Part shown: positions 1 to 7,446 of the stretch, piece after piece
Numbering within the stretch: position 1 is the first letter of the stretch
Layout: every line of letters begins with the position of its first letter
Assembly: GCA_964589935.1 (NCBI GenBank)
Contig: CAZPVD010000011.1
Location: 62,001 to 126,000 of the forward strand
Reading direction: 5' to 3'
DNA length: 64,000 nucleotides
Origin: VHCN01 sp964589935
GTDB lineage: Bacteria; Verrucomicrobiota; Verrucomicrobiia; Limisphaerales; VHCN01
Notes under the pieces: generated by a model
What the model was told of the DNA's origin: nothing
Databases searched by the model: none
What the model saw: the letters and a program-made list of their open reading frames with translations, nothing else
Position numbers and translations under genes: made by a program

Positions 1-2
1 AC

Positions 3-761
3 GGCGCGGGCCTCAAGGGCGAGACCATCGAGGACCTCGTCAAGGGCGACAACGAAATGATCCCGAACTTCCGTCCCATCTGCGTCGCGGTCGCGCCGGA
101 CGGCTCGATTTATTTCTGCGACTGGGCCAAGCCGCTCATCGGCCACATGCAGCATCACATCCGCGACCCCAATCGTGACAAGGAGCACGGCCGCATCTAC
201 CGCATCACCTACGAAGGCCGCCCGCTGCTCAAGCCCGTGCCGATTGACGGGCAGCCCGTCGAGAAGCTGCTCGAAGCGCTCAAGACGCCGGAGGACGACG
301 TGCGCACGCGCGCCAAGATCGAACTCAGCAAGCACGACAGTGCGAAGGTCATCGCCGCCGTTCGCAAGTGGGCTGATTCGCTCGACAAGTCAGACAAAAA
401 TTACGAACACCACATGCTTGAAGCACTCTGGGTTCATCAATGGCACAACGTCGTGAACGAGCCGTTGCTCAAACGCATGTTGCGTTCGCCCGATTTTCAC
501 GCCCGCGCCGCCGCGACGCGCGTGCTGTGCTACTGGCGCGACCGCGTGACCGACCCGCTCACGCTGCTCCAGGCGCAGGCGACCGACGAAAGCCCGCGCG
601 TGCGCCTCGAAGCCATCCGCGCGTGCAGCTTTTTTAAGACCAGCAAGGCCGCCGAGGTCGCGCTCTCCGCGCTCGAAAAGGAGGCCAATCCCGACAAGCC
701 GGAGTATTACATCAAGTATTGCCTCGACGAGACACTCAAGGCGCTTGAGAAAGTCAAGTGA
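3..761 (+). CDS. PVC-type NHL/HEAT 'membrane-bound dehydrogenase' protein, C-terminal part (5' end outside window)
   Basis: The reading frame is open from the first complete codon at base 3, so the gene starts outside the window; an internal ATG at 57 is unlikely to be the true start. The visible 252 residues begin with the end of a beta-propeller-like segment (VAVAPDGSIYFCDW, then HGRIYRITYEG), the signature of the large exported PVC proteins annotated as putative membrane-bound dehydrogenases (TIGR02604-like). An alpha-helical HEAT-like region follows (roughly residues 90-250, with repeats such as 'RAAATRVLCYWRD' and 'RVRLEAIRACSFF'). Many members carry a C-terminal cytochrome c domain with CxxCH; none is seen here, so this copy ends after the HEAT part. 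The substrate is unknown. Confidence 0.75.
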   Translation, partial: GAGLKGETIEDLVKGDNEMIPNFRPICVAVAPDGSIYFCDWAKPLIGHMQHHIRDPNRDKEHGRIYRITYEGRPLLKPVPIDGQPVEKLLEALKTPEDDVRTRAKIELSKHDSAKVIAAVRKWADSLDKSDKNYEHHMLEALWVHQWHNVVNEPLLKRMLRSPDFHARAAATRVLCYWRDRVTDPLTLLQAQATDESPRVRLEAIRACSFFKTSKAAEVALSALEKEANPDKPEYYIKYCLDETLKALEKVK

Positions 762-830
762 CCTGAAATCCCCGGCAAAACGCGCCTCGAAACACTTCAC
801 GCCCTTGAGCGGCGGTGCTTAACGAGGCCG

Positions 831-859
831 TTGACACTGCCGGGGCCGACGATTACCTT
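831..859 (+). promoter_or_regulatory. Putative sigma70-type promoter of the coiled-coil gene
   Basis: TTGACA at 831-836 is followed by 16 bases and TTACCT at 853-858 (or 17 bases and TACCTT). It lies 33 bases before the ATG at 892. The -35 and spacing match other candidate promoters in this window. Confidence 0.5.
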
Positions 860-891
860 CTGCCGACAATTGAACCCAATCTGGTGCAAAC

Positions 892-1653
892 ATGTGGATT
901 AAGATCGCCCTGATTTTCTCGATTCTGGCCAGCGCAGGCACCATTGTGCTCAGCGAACTCAAGGTCAAGTCCACCATAGACACGCTCAAGACGGACAAGG
1001 CCAAGGTCGTCGGCGACCTGACCAAGATGACCGATCAAAAGGAAACGCTCTCCAAAAATCTGGCCAAGAAGCAGGAGGAACTCGACACCACCACGGCCGA
1101 GCGCGACGCCGCCAAGACCAGCGCCGATCAGGCCATGAAGGAAGCCGCCGCGGAAAAGGCAAACACGGCCAAGGCCACCGCCGAGACCGCCGCCGCGAAA
1201 CAGGAAACCGCAGCCGTCAAGAAGACCGCCGAGGAGTTTTTCAACTTTGGCAAGTCCATGGACGAGGTCAAAAAGACCTTCAAAGAATTGCCGGAGGTGA
1301 AATCGGAACTCGATATCGCAACGGCGGAGCGGAAGATTCTCGCGGTTCGCGAGCGCAAGCTCGACGGCGAGTTGAACGCGATCAAGAACGCCGGAAAGGA
1401 AGTCGTGATGTCCGAGGGCATCAAGGGCAAGGTCGTTGCCGTGGACCCGAAGTGGGAATTCTGCGTTATCAGCGTCGGCGGCAACCACGGCGTGCTCAAG
1501 AACGGCGAGCTCCTCGTGAGCCGCGGCGGCAAGATCATCGGACGCCTCAAGGTCGCCACCGTCGAGCCGACCCACTCCGTCGCCAACATCATGCCGCAAT
1601 GGAAGAAGCGTGGCGAAGAGGTCATGGAAGGCGACGAAGTGACTGTGCCATGA
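892..1653 (+). CDS. Membrane-anchored coiled-coil protein with C-terminal beta domain
   Basis: This is a 253-residue protein of unknown function. An N-terminal hydrophobic segment (residues 3-20) looks like a signal anchor. A long Ala/Lys/Glu/Thr-rich coiled coil covers about residues 25-160. The last 80 residues form a compact domain with GKVVAVDPKWEF, GNHGVLKNGELL and GKIIGRLKV, resembling the small beta-barrel found at the C-terminus of FlgT- and MreC-like envelope proteins; that likeness is by pattern only. The stop overlaps the ATG of the lipoprotein gene at 1650 by four bases, so the two are probably translated together. A role at the cell envelope is inferred from the anchor and the lipoprotein partner. 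Confidence 0.7.
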   Translation: MWIKIALIFSILASAGTIVLSELKVKSTIDTLKTDKAKVVGDLTKMTDQKETLSKNLAKKQEELDTTTAERDAAKTSADQAMKEAAAEKANTAKATAETAAAKQETAAVKKTAEEFFNFGKSMDEVKKTFKELPEVKSELDIATAERKILAVRERKLDGELNAIKNAGKEVVMSEGIKGKVVAVDPKWEFCVISVGGNHGVLKNGELLVSRGGKIIGRLKVATVEPTHSVANIMPQWKKRGEEVMEGDEVTVP

Positions 1654-1835
1654 CCATGAAGAAGTTCACCGAAGTTTTTTGCCGCGCCGTGCTGTTGGTG
1701 GCGCTCGCAGCCTGCGTGGTCACGTTCGCCGGCTGTGCGAGCACCGAACCCAGCAATGCCTCCTCGCGGCCGTGGAATTCCCCCAAGGGCTGGGAGACGG
1801 GCGGTCTGCCCGGCATGATGTTTGACCGGCGCTAG
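1650..1835 (+). CDS. Small lipoprotein
   Basis: A 61-residue lipoprotein whose ATG overlaps the stop of the preceding gene (ATGA). The N-terminus MTMKKFTEVFCR is followed by a hydrophobic stretch and the lipobox FAGC, with Cys30 as the predicted lipidated residue. The mature part is only about 32 residues and is rich in Pro, Trp and Gly (RPWNSPKGWETG). Such tiny lipoproteins are common in Verrucomicrobia; the function is not known. Translational coupling suggests it works with the coiled-coil membrane protein. Confidence 0.7.
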   Translation: MTMKKFTEVFCRAVLLVALAACVVTFAGCASTEPSNASSRPWNSPKGWETGGLPGMMFDRR

Positions 1836-1933
1836 CCTTCTCTTCGCCCGTCCTCACCTTCAGTGCGCCGCTTGACGCGCGTTTGCATCCTGTGTTTCCC
1901 TGTCATGCGGACTTGATTCCGCAAATTGCACTT

Positions 1934-2272
1934 ATGCCGACCTACGAATACGTTTGTGACAAGTGCGGCTGCCAGTTTGAGAAATTCCAATCCATGCTGG
2001 ACAAGCCGCTGGCGGTGTGCCCCAAGGAGCTGTGCGCGCAGAAGCGCTGGGGCAAGGGTCGCGTGCGTCGGCAGATGGGCGCGGGCGCGGGCCTGATCTT
2101 CAAGGGCAGCGGATTTTATATCACCGACTATCGCAGCGAAAACTACAAGCAGGCGGCGAAGAAAGACACAGCGCCTGCCCCAAGTTCATCCGGCGACGGC
2201 AAGACGGCGGCGAAGTCCGAAAGCAAACCCGCCGTGCCCGCTCCGAAGCCCGCCAAGACAAAGGCCGATTGA
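1934..2272 (+). CDS. FmdB-family zinc ribbon protein
   Basis: A 112-residue protein that starts MPTYEYVCDKCGCQFE, the hallmark of the FmdB/CxxC_CxxC_SSSS putative regulatory family. The ribbon has CDKC near residue 8 and a second, atypical cysteine pair (CPKELC) near residue 29. 'FKGSGFYITDYRS' is the usual conserved segment after the ribbon, and an Ala/Pro/Lys-rich tail follows. I chose the ATG at 1934 because the family begins with M-P-x-Y-x-Y; the frame is open to 1883 but that extension does not fit. The stop overlaps the next ATG by one base. The family is linked to C1-amide metabolism only by name; the true role is unknown. Confidence 0.85.
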   Translation: MPTYEYVCDKCGCQFEKFQSMLDKPLAVCPKELCAQKRWGKGRVRRQMGAGAGLIFKGSGFYITDYRSENYKQAAKKDTAPAPSSSGDGKTAAKSESKPAVPAPKPAKTKAD

Positions 2273-3687
2273 TGAAACCGCGCGTCGAGCGTCGAGCGCC
2301 CAACGCCGTGCGCCGCGCCATTGGCGGCGCAGGATTCGCGCTGGCGCTCGGTGGCGTGGCGCTGCGTCTCTCGGCGGCGTTCGATCCGAGCCAGTTTGAC
2401 ACCTTCGAGAGTCGCTCGCAGCAGTTCTTCGTGACCGGGGTTCGCCCCGGCGTCTTCCTCGGAATGCCCGACGGCTCGAAGCCTTCGGCGAACTTCATCC
2501 GTCTCGAGCCCGCCGTCGTCGTCGTGAACTGCGAGCGCGTGAAGGACGCGTTGTTGAAGGAGTTGCGGCTGAAGGACCAGTGGCGCGGCCGCATCCGTGT
2601 CACGCTTGCGCCTGACATGCTGCCGACGCAGCCCGTCGTGGTGAATCGCGAGCATTACCGTGACGGCTGGCAGTATCGGATGTTCGTGCCGCATTTTGCG
2701 GAGCCGCCCGCCCTCGCCCGCGCGATCACCGGCGCGCTGCTTCTCGAACTGGCCAACCGGAACAATCCCGGCGACCGTGCCGGCGAAGTGCCGTTGTGGG
2801 CCTTCGAGGGCATGACCGCGCACATGCTCGCCGCGGGCAAACTTATTTTTCTCGAAGGTTCCAGCGCACCCGTCCTGATGACCGGGCGCTTCAACGTCAT
2901 CACCGACCCGCGCGCGGTGTTCGGGGTTTCGTCGCGCATCGCGGACCCGTATCGGGAGCCGCGCGCGCGCCTGCATCTGGCGGCGCCGCTCTCGTTCAAC
3001 GACCTGAGCCTGCCGCGCTCGGAGCAGCTCAACGGCGAGGCCCGCGAAGTCTTCCGCAGCTCCGCGCACGTGTTCGTGTCCGAGCTGATGAAGCTGCCCG
3101 ACGGCCCGGCGAACTTCGCGGAATATATGCGGCAACTGCCGAATTACCTCAACGCCCAGCTTGCGTTCCAGCGCGCGTTTGGCCAGCACTTCCAGAACGC
3201 GCTCGACATTGAGAAATGGTGGTCGCTCACGCTCGTCAACATCGTCGGTCGCGACGCGCAGCATCGCTGGACGCAGCCGACGAGCCTCGACAAACTCGAC
3301 GACCTGCTCGTCGCGCATGTCGAATGGCGCGTGCGCACCAATGCGCTGCCCGAACACCGCGCCATCAAGCTCCAGCAGTTCCTCGGCCAGGCGGACTATG
3401 CGCAGGAGCGCGTCGCGATGGCCGAGCTTATCGCGCAGCTTACCGCGCTGCAAAATCAGGCGTCGCCCGAACTGGCCCGGCTCATCGCCGACTACCGTCG
3501 CACTCTCGACACGTATCTTAAAAAGCGCGACAAAGCCGGCCAGGGTTTCACCATCGCGAACCGCATGGCACCAAGCCATCGCGTCGCCATCTTTGACGCC
3601 GCGCACCAGCTCGACCTGCTCGATGTGATTCGCGAGGACTTCCACCGGTTCGACCCCGGCGCGCGCACGACAGCCGCCCAGAAGTGA
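2272..3687 (+). CDS. Secreted or membrane-anchored protein of unknown function
   Basis: A 471-residue protein starting at an ATG that shares its A with the TGA of the FmdB gene. Residues 15-38 contain a signal-like hydrophobic run (IGGAGFALALGGVALRLSAA). The mature part has no family I can name with confidence. It has a conserved-looking core with 'VPLWAFEGMTAHMLAAGK', reminiscent of the helix that in peptidase MA-like proteins carries HExxH, but the histidine motif is absent, so protease activity should not be assumed. The long frame on the opposite strand is a codon-bias shadow. Confidence 0.65.
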   Translation: MKPRVERRAPNAVRRAIGGAGFALALGGVALRLSAAFDPSQFDTFESRSQQFFVTGVRPGVFLGMPDGSKPSANFIRLEPAVVVVNCERVKDALLKELRLKDQWRGRIRVTLAPDMLPTQPVVVNREHYRDGWQYRMFVPHFAEPPALARAITGALLLELANRNNPGDRAGEVPLWAFEGMTAHMLAAGKLIFLEGSSAPVLMTGRFNVITDPRAVFGVSSRIADPYREPRARLHLAAPLSFNDLSLPRSEQLNGEAREVFRSSAHVFVSELMKLPDGPANFAEYMRQLPNYLNAQLAFQRAFGQHFQNALDIEKWWSLTLVNIVGRDAQHRWTQPTSLDKLDDLLVAHVEWRVRTNALPEHRAIKLQQFLGQADYAQERVAMAELIAQLTALQNQASPELARLIADYRRTLDTYLKKRDKAGQGFTIANRMAPSHRVAIFDAAHQLDLLDVIREDFHRFDPGARTTAAQK

Positions 3688-3723
3688 CTTCGCCGCTTGT
3701 GTCAATTTGTGTCGAGCCGCCGC

Positions 3724-3751
3724 TTGACTCCGGCAAACTCGTTCCTATATT
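3724..3751 (+). promoter_or_regulatory. Putative promoter of kamA with a near-leaderless start
   Basis: TTGACT (3724-3729), 16 bases, TATATT (3746-3751). The ATG of kamA is at 3762, only 10 bases after the -10 box, so the transcript would have a leader of about 4 bases or none. This also argues against the GTG at 3684 as start. Confidence 0.55.
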
Positions 3752-3761
3752 GCCCCGCAAC

Positions 3762-5000
3762 ATGTCAACCGACGCCTCATCGGCGCAGGTCGAGGAGCCT
3801 CCTGCGGCCGCATTACTCGATTCCCTCAAGCAGTTCCGTCCTGCTGGCCGCGGCCCGTGGGCGGACGTTCCTGAAAACGACTGGAACGACTGGCGCTGGC
3901 AGCTCAAGCATCGCGTCACCACGCTCGAACAACTCGAAAGCCTCCTGCCCGCGCTCTCCGCCGAGGAACGCGCCGGTGCCATCCTCGCCCGCAGCAAGCT
4001 GGCGATGGCCGTCACGCCGCACTTCTTCAACCTCATTGATCCTGCGAATGAAAACTGCCCAATCCGCCGGCAGGTCATCCCGCGCGTCGAGGAGACGCAG
4101 ACCGCCTCGTGGGAAATGACCGACCCGTGCGGCGAGGATTCGCACTCGCCCGTGCCCGGACTCGTGCACCGTTATCCCGACCGAGTGCTGTTTCTCGTCA
4201 CTGACCGCTGCGCGGCGTATTGCCGCTACTGCACGCGCTCGCGGCTCGTGAGCAACGCGAGCGGATACGACTTCCATCCCGAGTTCGACCGGCAGATTGA
4301 TTACATCGCGAAGCACGAACAAATCCGCGACGTGCTGCTTTCCGGTGGCGACCCGCTGCTGCTCAGCGACGAAAAACTGGAATATCTCCTGAACCGGCTG
4401 CGCGCCATCAGGCACGTTGAATTCCTCCGCATCGGCACACGCATCCCGATCTTTCTCCCGCAACGCATCACGCCGCAACTGTGCGCGATGTTGAAGCAGT
4501 TTCATCCGCTCTTCATCAGCGTCCACACGAACCATCCGCGCGAGCTGACGACGGAAGTGCGCGACGCGCTTGGACGCCTCGCCGACGCAGGCATTCCGCT
4601 CGGCAACCAGTCCGTGCTGCTGCGCGGTGTGAACGACGATCCCGTGGTGATGAAGGCGCTGGTGCAGAAGCTCCTCATGTGCCGCGTGCGGCCCTACTAC
4701 ATCTACCAGTGCGACCTCATCGCCGGCTCGGCGCACCTGCGCGCGAGCGTGCGGCGCGGCCTCGAAGTCATGCAGGCGCTGCGCGGCCACACGACGGGCT
4801 ACGCGGTGCCGACCTACGTGATTGACGCGCCCGGCGGCGGCGGCAAGGTGCCCGTCTCGCCGAGCTACGTGCTGCGCCGCAACGACGAGCGCGTGATCGT
4901 GCGCAACTTCGAGGGAAAAATCTTCGAGTATCCCGAGGCCGTGGACGGCACGCCGCTCTTCAAGCCGTCGGAGAACTTCACCGCGCCGGAGCTGGTGTGA
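3762..5000 (+). CDS. kamA: L-lysine 2,3-aminomutase (KamA family, radical SAM, PLP)
   Basis: A 412-residue radical SAM enzyme that would convert L-lysine to L-beta-lysine. The cluster motif is C150-AAY-C154-RY-C157, after RYPDRVLFLVTDR. The segment around APGGGGK carries the PLP-binding lysine, and the two aspartates known from the clostridial enzyme to hold the lysine epsilon-amino group are both present (YQCDL and YVIDAPGG). These features and the length favour true lysine 2,3-aminomutase over the shorter EpmB, which acts on EF-P. The ATG at 3762 is chosen because a promoter lies directly in front of it. No beta-lysine acetyltransferase lies beside it, so a compatible-solute role is only a suggestion. 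Confidence 0.88.
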   Translation: MSTDASSAQVEEPPAAALLDSLKQFRPAGRGPWADVPENDWNDWRWQLKHRVTTLEQLESLLPALSAEERAGAILARSKLAMAVTPHFFNLIDPANENCPIRRQVIPRVEETQTASWEMTDPCGEDSHSPVPGLVHRYPDRVLFLVTDRCAAYCRYCTRSRLVSNASGYDFHPEFDRQIDYIAKHEQIRDVLLSGGDPLLLSDEKLEYLLNRLRAIRHVEFLRIGTRIPIFLPQRITPQLCAMLKQFHPLFISVHTNHPRELTTEVRDALGRLADAGIPLGNQSVLLRGVNDDPVVMKALVQKLLMCRVRPYYIYQCDLIAGSAHLRASVRRGLEVMQALRGHTTGYAVPTYVIDAPGGGGKVPVSPSYVLRRNDERVIVRNFEGKIFEYPEAVDGTPLFKPSENFTAPELV

Positions 5001-5006
5001 TGTTTC

Positions 5007-5054
5007 ACCACCAAGGCCCCAAGGCACGAAGACCCTTCTTGGTGACTTGGTGGT
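5007..5054. repeat. Inverted repeat directly upstream of nth
   Basis: ACCACCAAG (5007-5015) pairs exactly with CTTGGTGGT (5046-5054), and an inner CACCAAG/CTTGGTG pair extends the dyad. The element fills nearly all of the 60-base gap between kamA and nth and ends 6 bases before the nth ATG. It looks like the CCACCAAGGC-type extragenic repeats seen in PVC genomes rather than a terminator, since no T-run follows. Confidence 0.7.
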
Positions 5055-5060
5055 TGAGTT

Positions 5061-5720
5061 ATGCCCCGCGAAACTGCTGAAGCCAAAGCCGCGCGTGTCC
5101 GCAAGCTGCTCGCCGCGTTGCAGCGCACTTATCCTGAGGCGCATTGCGAACTTGACCATCGCAGCCCGTTGCAATTGCTCGTCTCGACCATTCTTTCCGC
5201 GCAATGCACCGACAAGCGCGTGAACATGGTCACGCCCGCGCTGTTCAAACGCTTCCCAACGGCACGAGACTTCGCGGCGGCCGACTTGGCCGAGATCGAG
5301 CAACTCATCAAGTCCACGGGCTTTTTCCGCAACAAGGCGAAGAACATCCAGGCCTGCTGCTGCAAGCTCGTCGAGCGCCACGGCGGCGATGTGCCGCGCA
5401 CGATGGACGAACTCACCGCGCTCGCCGGCGTCGGCCGCAAAACCGCGAACGTCGTGCTCGGAAACGCCTTTGGCATCAACGTTGGCGTGGTCGTGGACAC
5501 ACACGTCTCGCGCCTCTCGCAGCGTCTCGGCATGACGGGTGAGACGACGCCGGAGAAAATCGAGCAGGCGCTGATGAAGCTCGTGCCGCGCGATCAATGG
5601 GCGCTGTTGAGCCACTGGCTCATCTGGCATGGACGCCGCCGCTGCTTCGCGCGCAAGCCCGACTGCGCGAACTGCGAACTTGCGAGCCTGTGCCCGCGCG
5701 TCGGCGTGAAGAATTCTTAG
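5061..5720 (+). CDS. nth: Endonuclease III, DNA glycosylase/AP lyase
   Basis: A 219-residue base-excision repair enzyme that removes oxidised pyrimidines and cleaves the abasic site. The helix-hairpin-helix is LAGVGRKTANVVLG with catalytic Lys127; the catalytic Asp146 is in VVVDTHVSR. The C-terminal 4Fe-4S loop is intact: C195-x6-C202-x2-C205-x5-C211. Length and motifs fit the Escherichia coli type. The stop codon TAG is partly formed by the left arm of the repeat at 5719-5865. Confidence 0.96.
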   Translation: MPRETAEAKAARVRKLLAALQRTYPEAHCELDHRSPLQLLVSTILSAQCTDKRVNMVTPALFKRFPTARDFAAADLAEIEQLIKSTGFFRNKAKNIQACCCKLVERHGGDVPRTMDELTALAGVGRKTANVVLGNAFGINVGVVVDTHVSRLSQRLGMTGETTPEKIEQALMKLVPRDQWALLSHWLIWHGRRRCFARKPDCANCELASLCPRVGVKNS

Positions 5721-5865
5721 CCACGGATGAAACACAGATGGAACACAGAGAAGAGACAAATCAGGAATGCAGGAACACAGGAATGACTCTTTCGTTCCGG
5801 CTTCCTGCCTTCCTGCCTTCCTGATTCAATTTGATCCGTGTTCAGTCCGTGTTTCATCCGTGGCT
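5719..5865. repeat. Long inverted-repeat element between nth and the lipoate ligase gene
   Basis: The outer arms AGCCACGGATGAAACAC (5719-5735) and GTGTTTCATCCGTGGCT (5849-5865) are a perfect 17-base inverted repeat. Inside, CAGGAATGCAGGAACACAGGAA-type purine-rich units face TTCCTGCCTTCCTGCC-type units, so the whole element can fold into one long hairpin. The left arm contributes the last two bases of the nth stop codon and the right arm carries the GTG start of the next gene. Confidence 0.8.
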
Positions 5866-6549
5866 AAAACAAACTGGCTCCTCCTGCAAACCGGCCCCGG
5901 CCCGGCGGCGTTCAACATGGCGCTGGATGAGGCGCTGCTCGAAGCAGCGTCGCGGCTCGGCGCGCCGGTGCTGCGATTTTATTCGTGGACGGAGTCGGCG
6001 GCCTCGTTCGGGTATTTTCAAAAATTCGCCGAGATCGAGCGCGCGACGTGGTTGCGTCCGTTGATGCGCCGCCCGACCGGCGGCGGTCTCGTGCCGCATG
6101 ACGCGGATTGGACTTACAGCGTTGTCTTCCCATCGTCGCACGAGTGGCACGCGCTCACGGCGATCGAGAGCTACCGCAAACTTCACGAGTGGATTCGCGA
6201 CAGCTTCCGCGCGCTCGGCATCGAGTGCGAACTCGCGGACGGCTGCCGCAAGGTTGGTCCGGGGCAATGCTTCGTTGGCTGGGAGAAGTTCGACCTCCTT
6301 TGGCACGCTCGCAAAATCGCCGGAGCCGCGCAGCGCCGGAACAAACTCGGCCTGCTCATCCAAGGCTCAATCCAGCCGCCGCCCGGCGCGCCGGCAAAGG
6401 TGGACTGGCAGAAATCCCTCTGCGACGTGGCGCACACGCAATGGCGCGTGAACTGGGAGCCGTTTGAACTCGACACTACGCTGCGCGATCGGACCGATGC
6501 GCTCGCGGCCGAGAAGTATTTGCAGCGTGTTTATCTCACCCGCCGCTGA
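5860..6549 (+). CDS. Lipoate-protein ligase A family protein (biotin/lipoate ligase fold)
   Basis: A 229-residue member of the BPL/LplA/LipB fold. It opens with WLLLQTGPGPAAFNMALDEA, typical for LplA relatives, and has the substrate-binding motif RRPTGGGLVPHDADWTYSV and the lysine motif ARKIAGAAQRR. Proteins of this group attach or transfer lipoyl/octanoyl groups to E2 and GcvH proteins; a PDH E2 with one lipoyl domain is encoded at 43970-45175 on the same window. I start at GTG 5860 (MAKTNWLLLQ) because the longer frame from 5767 would translate the repeat. It is shorter than E. coli LplA because the C-terminal accessory domain is missing, so LipM-like octanoyltransferase activity is possible. 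Confidence 0.8.
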   Translation: MAKTNWLLLQTGPGPAAFNMALDEALLEAASRLGAPVLRFYSWTESAASFGYFQKFAEIERATWLRPLMRRPTGGGLVPHDADWTYSVVFPSSHEWHALTAIESYRKLHEWIRDSFRALGIECELADGCRKVGPGQCFVGWEKFDLLWHARKIAGAAQRRNKLGLLIQGSIQPPPGAPAKVDWQKSLCDVAHTQWRVNWEPFELDTTLRDRTDALAAEKYLQRVYLTRR

Positions 6550-6722
6550 AGCCGCTCAATGGCCTCGCGCAGACAGGTGGGACAGAGACAATCGGTGTCC
6601 TTGCCAGCGAGGTGTGAGACATGCGGCAACGCGTCGCACCAGCAATGCGTCTGGCCGTGTTCCGGGCCGCAGGTGAACCGTGTCCCGCAACGGGCGCAGC
6701 ATTTTTCACGGGCTGGGCGCAT
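6531..6722 (-). CDS. Cysteine-rich CWC-type small protein
   Basis: A 63-residue protein with CARCGTRFTCG, CWCDALPHV and DTDCLCPTCL, the pattern of the Cys_rich_CWC family (PF14375-like), probably binding zinc or another metal. The ATG at 6722 gives MRPAREKCCARCG; a TTG at 6749 would add nine residues. It converges with the ligase gene and the two ends overlap by 19 bases. It lies 49 bases downstream of the DUF71 gene and could be cotranscribed with it. Confidence 0.7.
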   Translation of the reverse strand: MRPAREKCCARCGTRFTCGPEHGQTHCWCDALPHVSHLAGKDTDCLCPTCLREAIERLQRRVR

Positions 6723-6771
6723 GGTCTTATGAGGCGAATCGTCTTTCAATTCTCATAACGAGACAAATACA

Positions 6772-7443
6772 TCAAACAGGAAGCAAATCAGTATAAACAA
6801 ATCCGTCGCGTTCGACAGTTTCGCCGATGTTGATGGAGATGGCGGAGTCAAACATCGGTCCGTTGTAACAGAAAGTGTGAAATTCTCCAGACTCGGCGCA
6901 GGGATCAATTTCACTCGGCAGGCTCGACAGAAATGCCTCGTCAAAGTCAGCGCCGGCATAATGGCGCGGCAGCCGTTTCGGATCGAGGCAGACAAGTTTC
7001 GCCTGCAATCCCGCAGCCACCATTTTATGAGCCAGAGCGCGTGTGTTCAATCCCCACAGCGGGAAGAGCGGCTGGATGCCAGTGTCCGCCATAAGTCGTT
7101 CGCGATATGCCCGCACGTCCTGCAAATACAGGTCACCAAAGGCCATGACCTCGACGCCGCGCTCCAGTTTCAGCCAGCGTAGCGAGGCCTTGGTGCTTTC
7201 TTCGTATTCCGCATTCGAGCACGGCCATTCGAGATAGATGTTATAGAAGGGCAGCCCGGCGGCCTTCGCCTGCGCCATCGCGAGGCAATCCCGCACACCG
7301 TGCACGGCCACTCGGCCCCACTTTGGAACGACAGATGTTACCAAGCCGACTAACTCATACTCCGGGTTCCGCCGCATAACATATAAGACCCATGCGGAAT
7401 CCTTACCTGTGCTCCAAGATATGACTAACTTCTTTTTACTCAC
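6772..7443 (-). CDS. DUF71/COG2102 PP-loop ATPase, probably B12-linked (diphthine-ammonia ligase superfamily)
   Basis: A 223-residue adenine nucleotide alpha-hydrolase. The N-terminal PP-loop is ISWSTGKDSAWVL and the family's C-terminal signature appears as ESGEFHTFCYNGPMF. In archaea and eukaryotes this family amidates diphthine on EF-2. Bacteria lack diphthamide, and published comparative genomics of DUF71 predicted a bacterial subgroup acting in B12 salvage. Here the gene begins 3 bp after btuB on the same strand and thus under the cobalamin riboswitch, which fits that subgroup. An amidation step on a corrinoid or on its precursor is inference. Confidence 0.85.
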   Translation of the reverse strand: MSKKKLVISWSTGKDSAWVLYVMRRNPEYELVGLVTSVVPKWGRVAVHGVRDCLAMAQAKAAGLPFYNIYLEWPCSNAEYEESTKASLRWLKLERGVEVMAFGDLYLQDVRAYRERLMADTGIQPLFPLWGLNTRALAHKMVAAGLQAKLVCLDPKRLPRHYAGADFDEAFLSSLPSEIDPCAESGEFHTFCYNGPMFDSAISINIGETVERDGFVYTDLLPV

Positions 7444-7446
7444 AAT

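Noticed and set aside
2143..3705. 520-codon frame on the minus strand opposite the secreted protein gene
   Set aside because: It is an Arg/Ala/His-rich shadow produced by GC-rich codons. The plus-strand gene has a signal peptide and a four-base-type junction with fmdB.
3684..3761. Upstream GTG start for kamA
   Set aside because: The extension would be translated from the promoter itself, and the family needs no such residues.
3813..5759. 648-codon frame on the minus strand across kamA and nth
   Set aside because: It runs antisense to two genes with complete catalytic motifs and has the composition of a shadow frame.
5767..5859. Upstream ATG start for the lipoate ligase gene
   Set aside because: The extra 31 residues are encoded by the inverted-repeat element, and the family starts at WLLLQTGPG.
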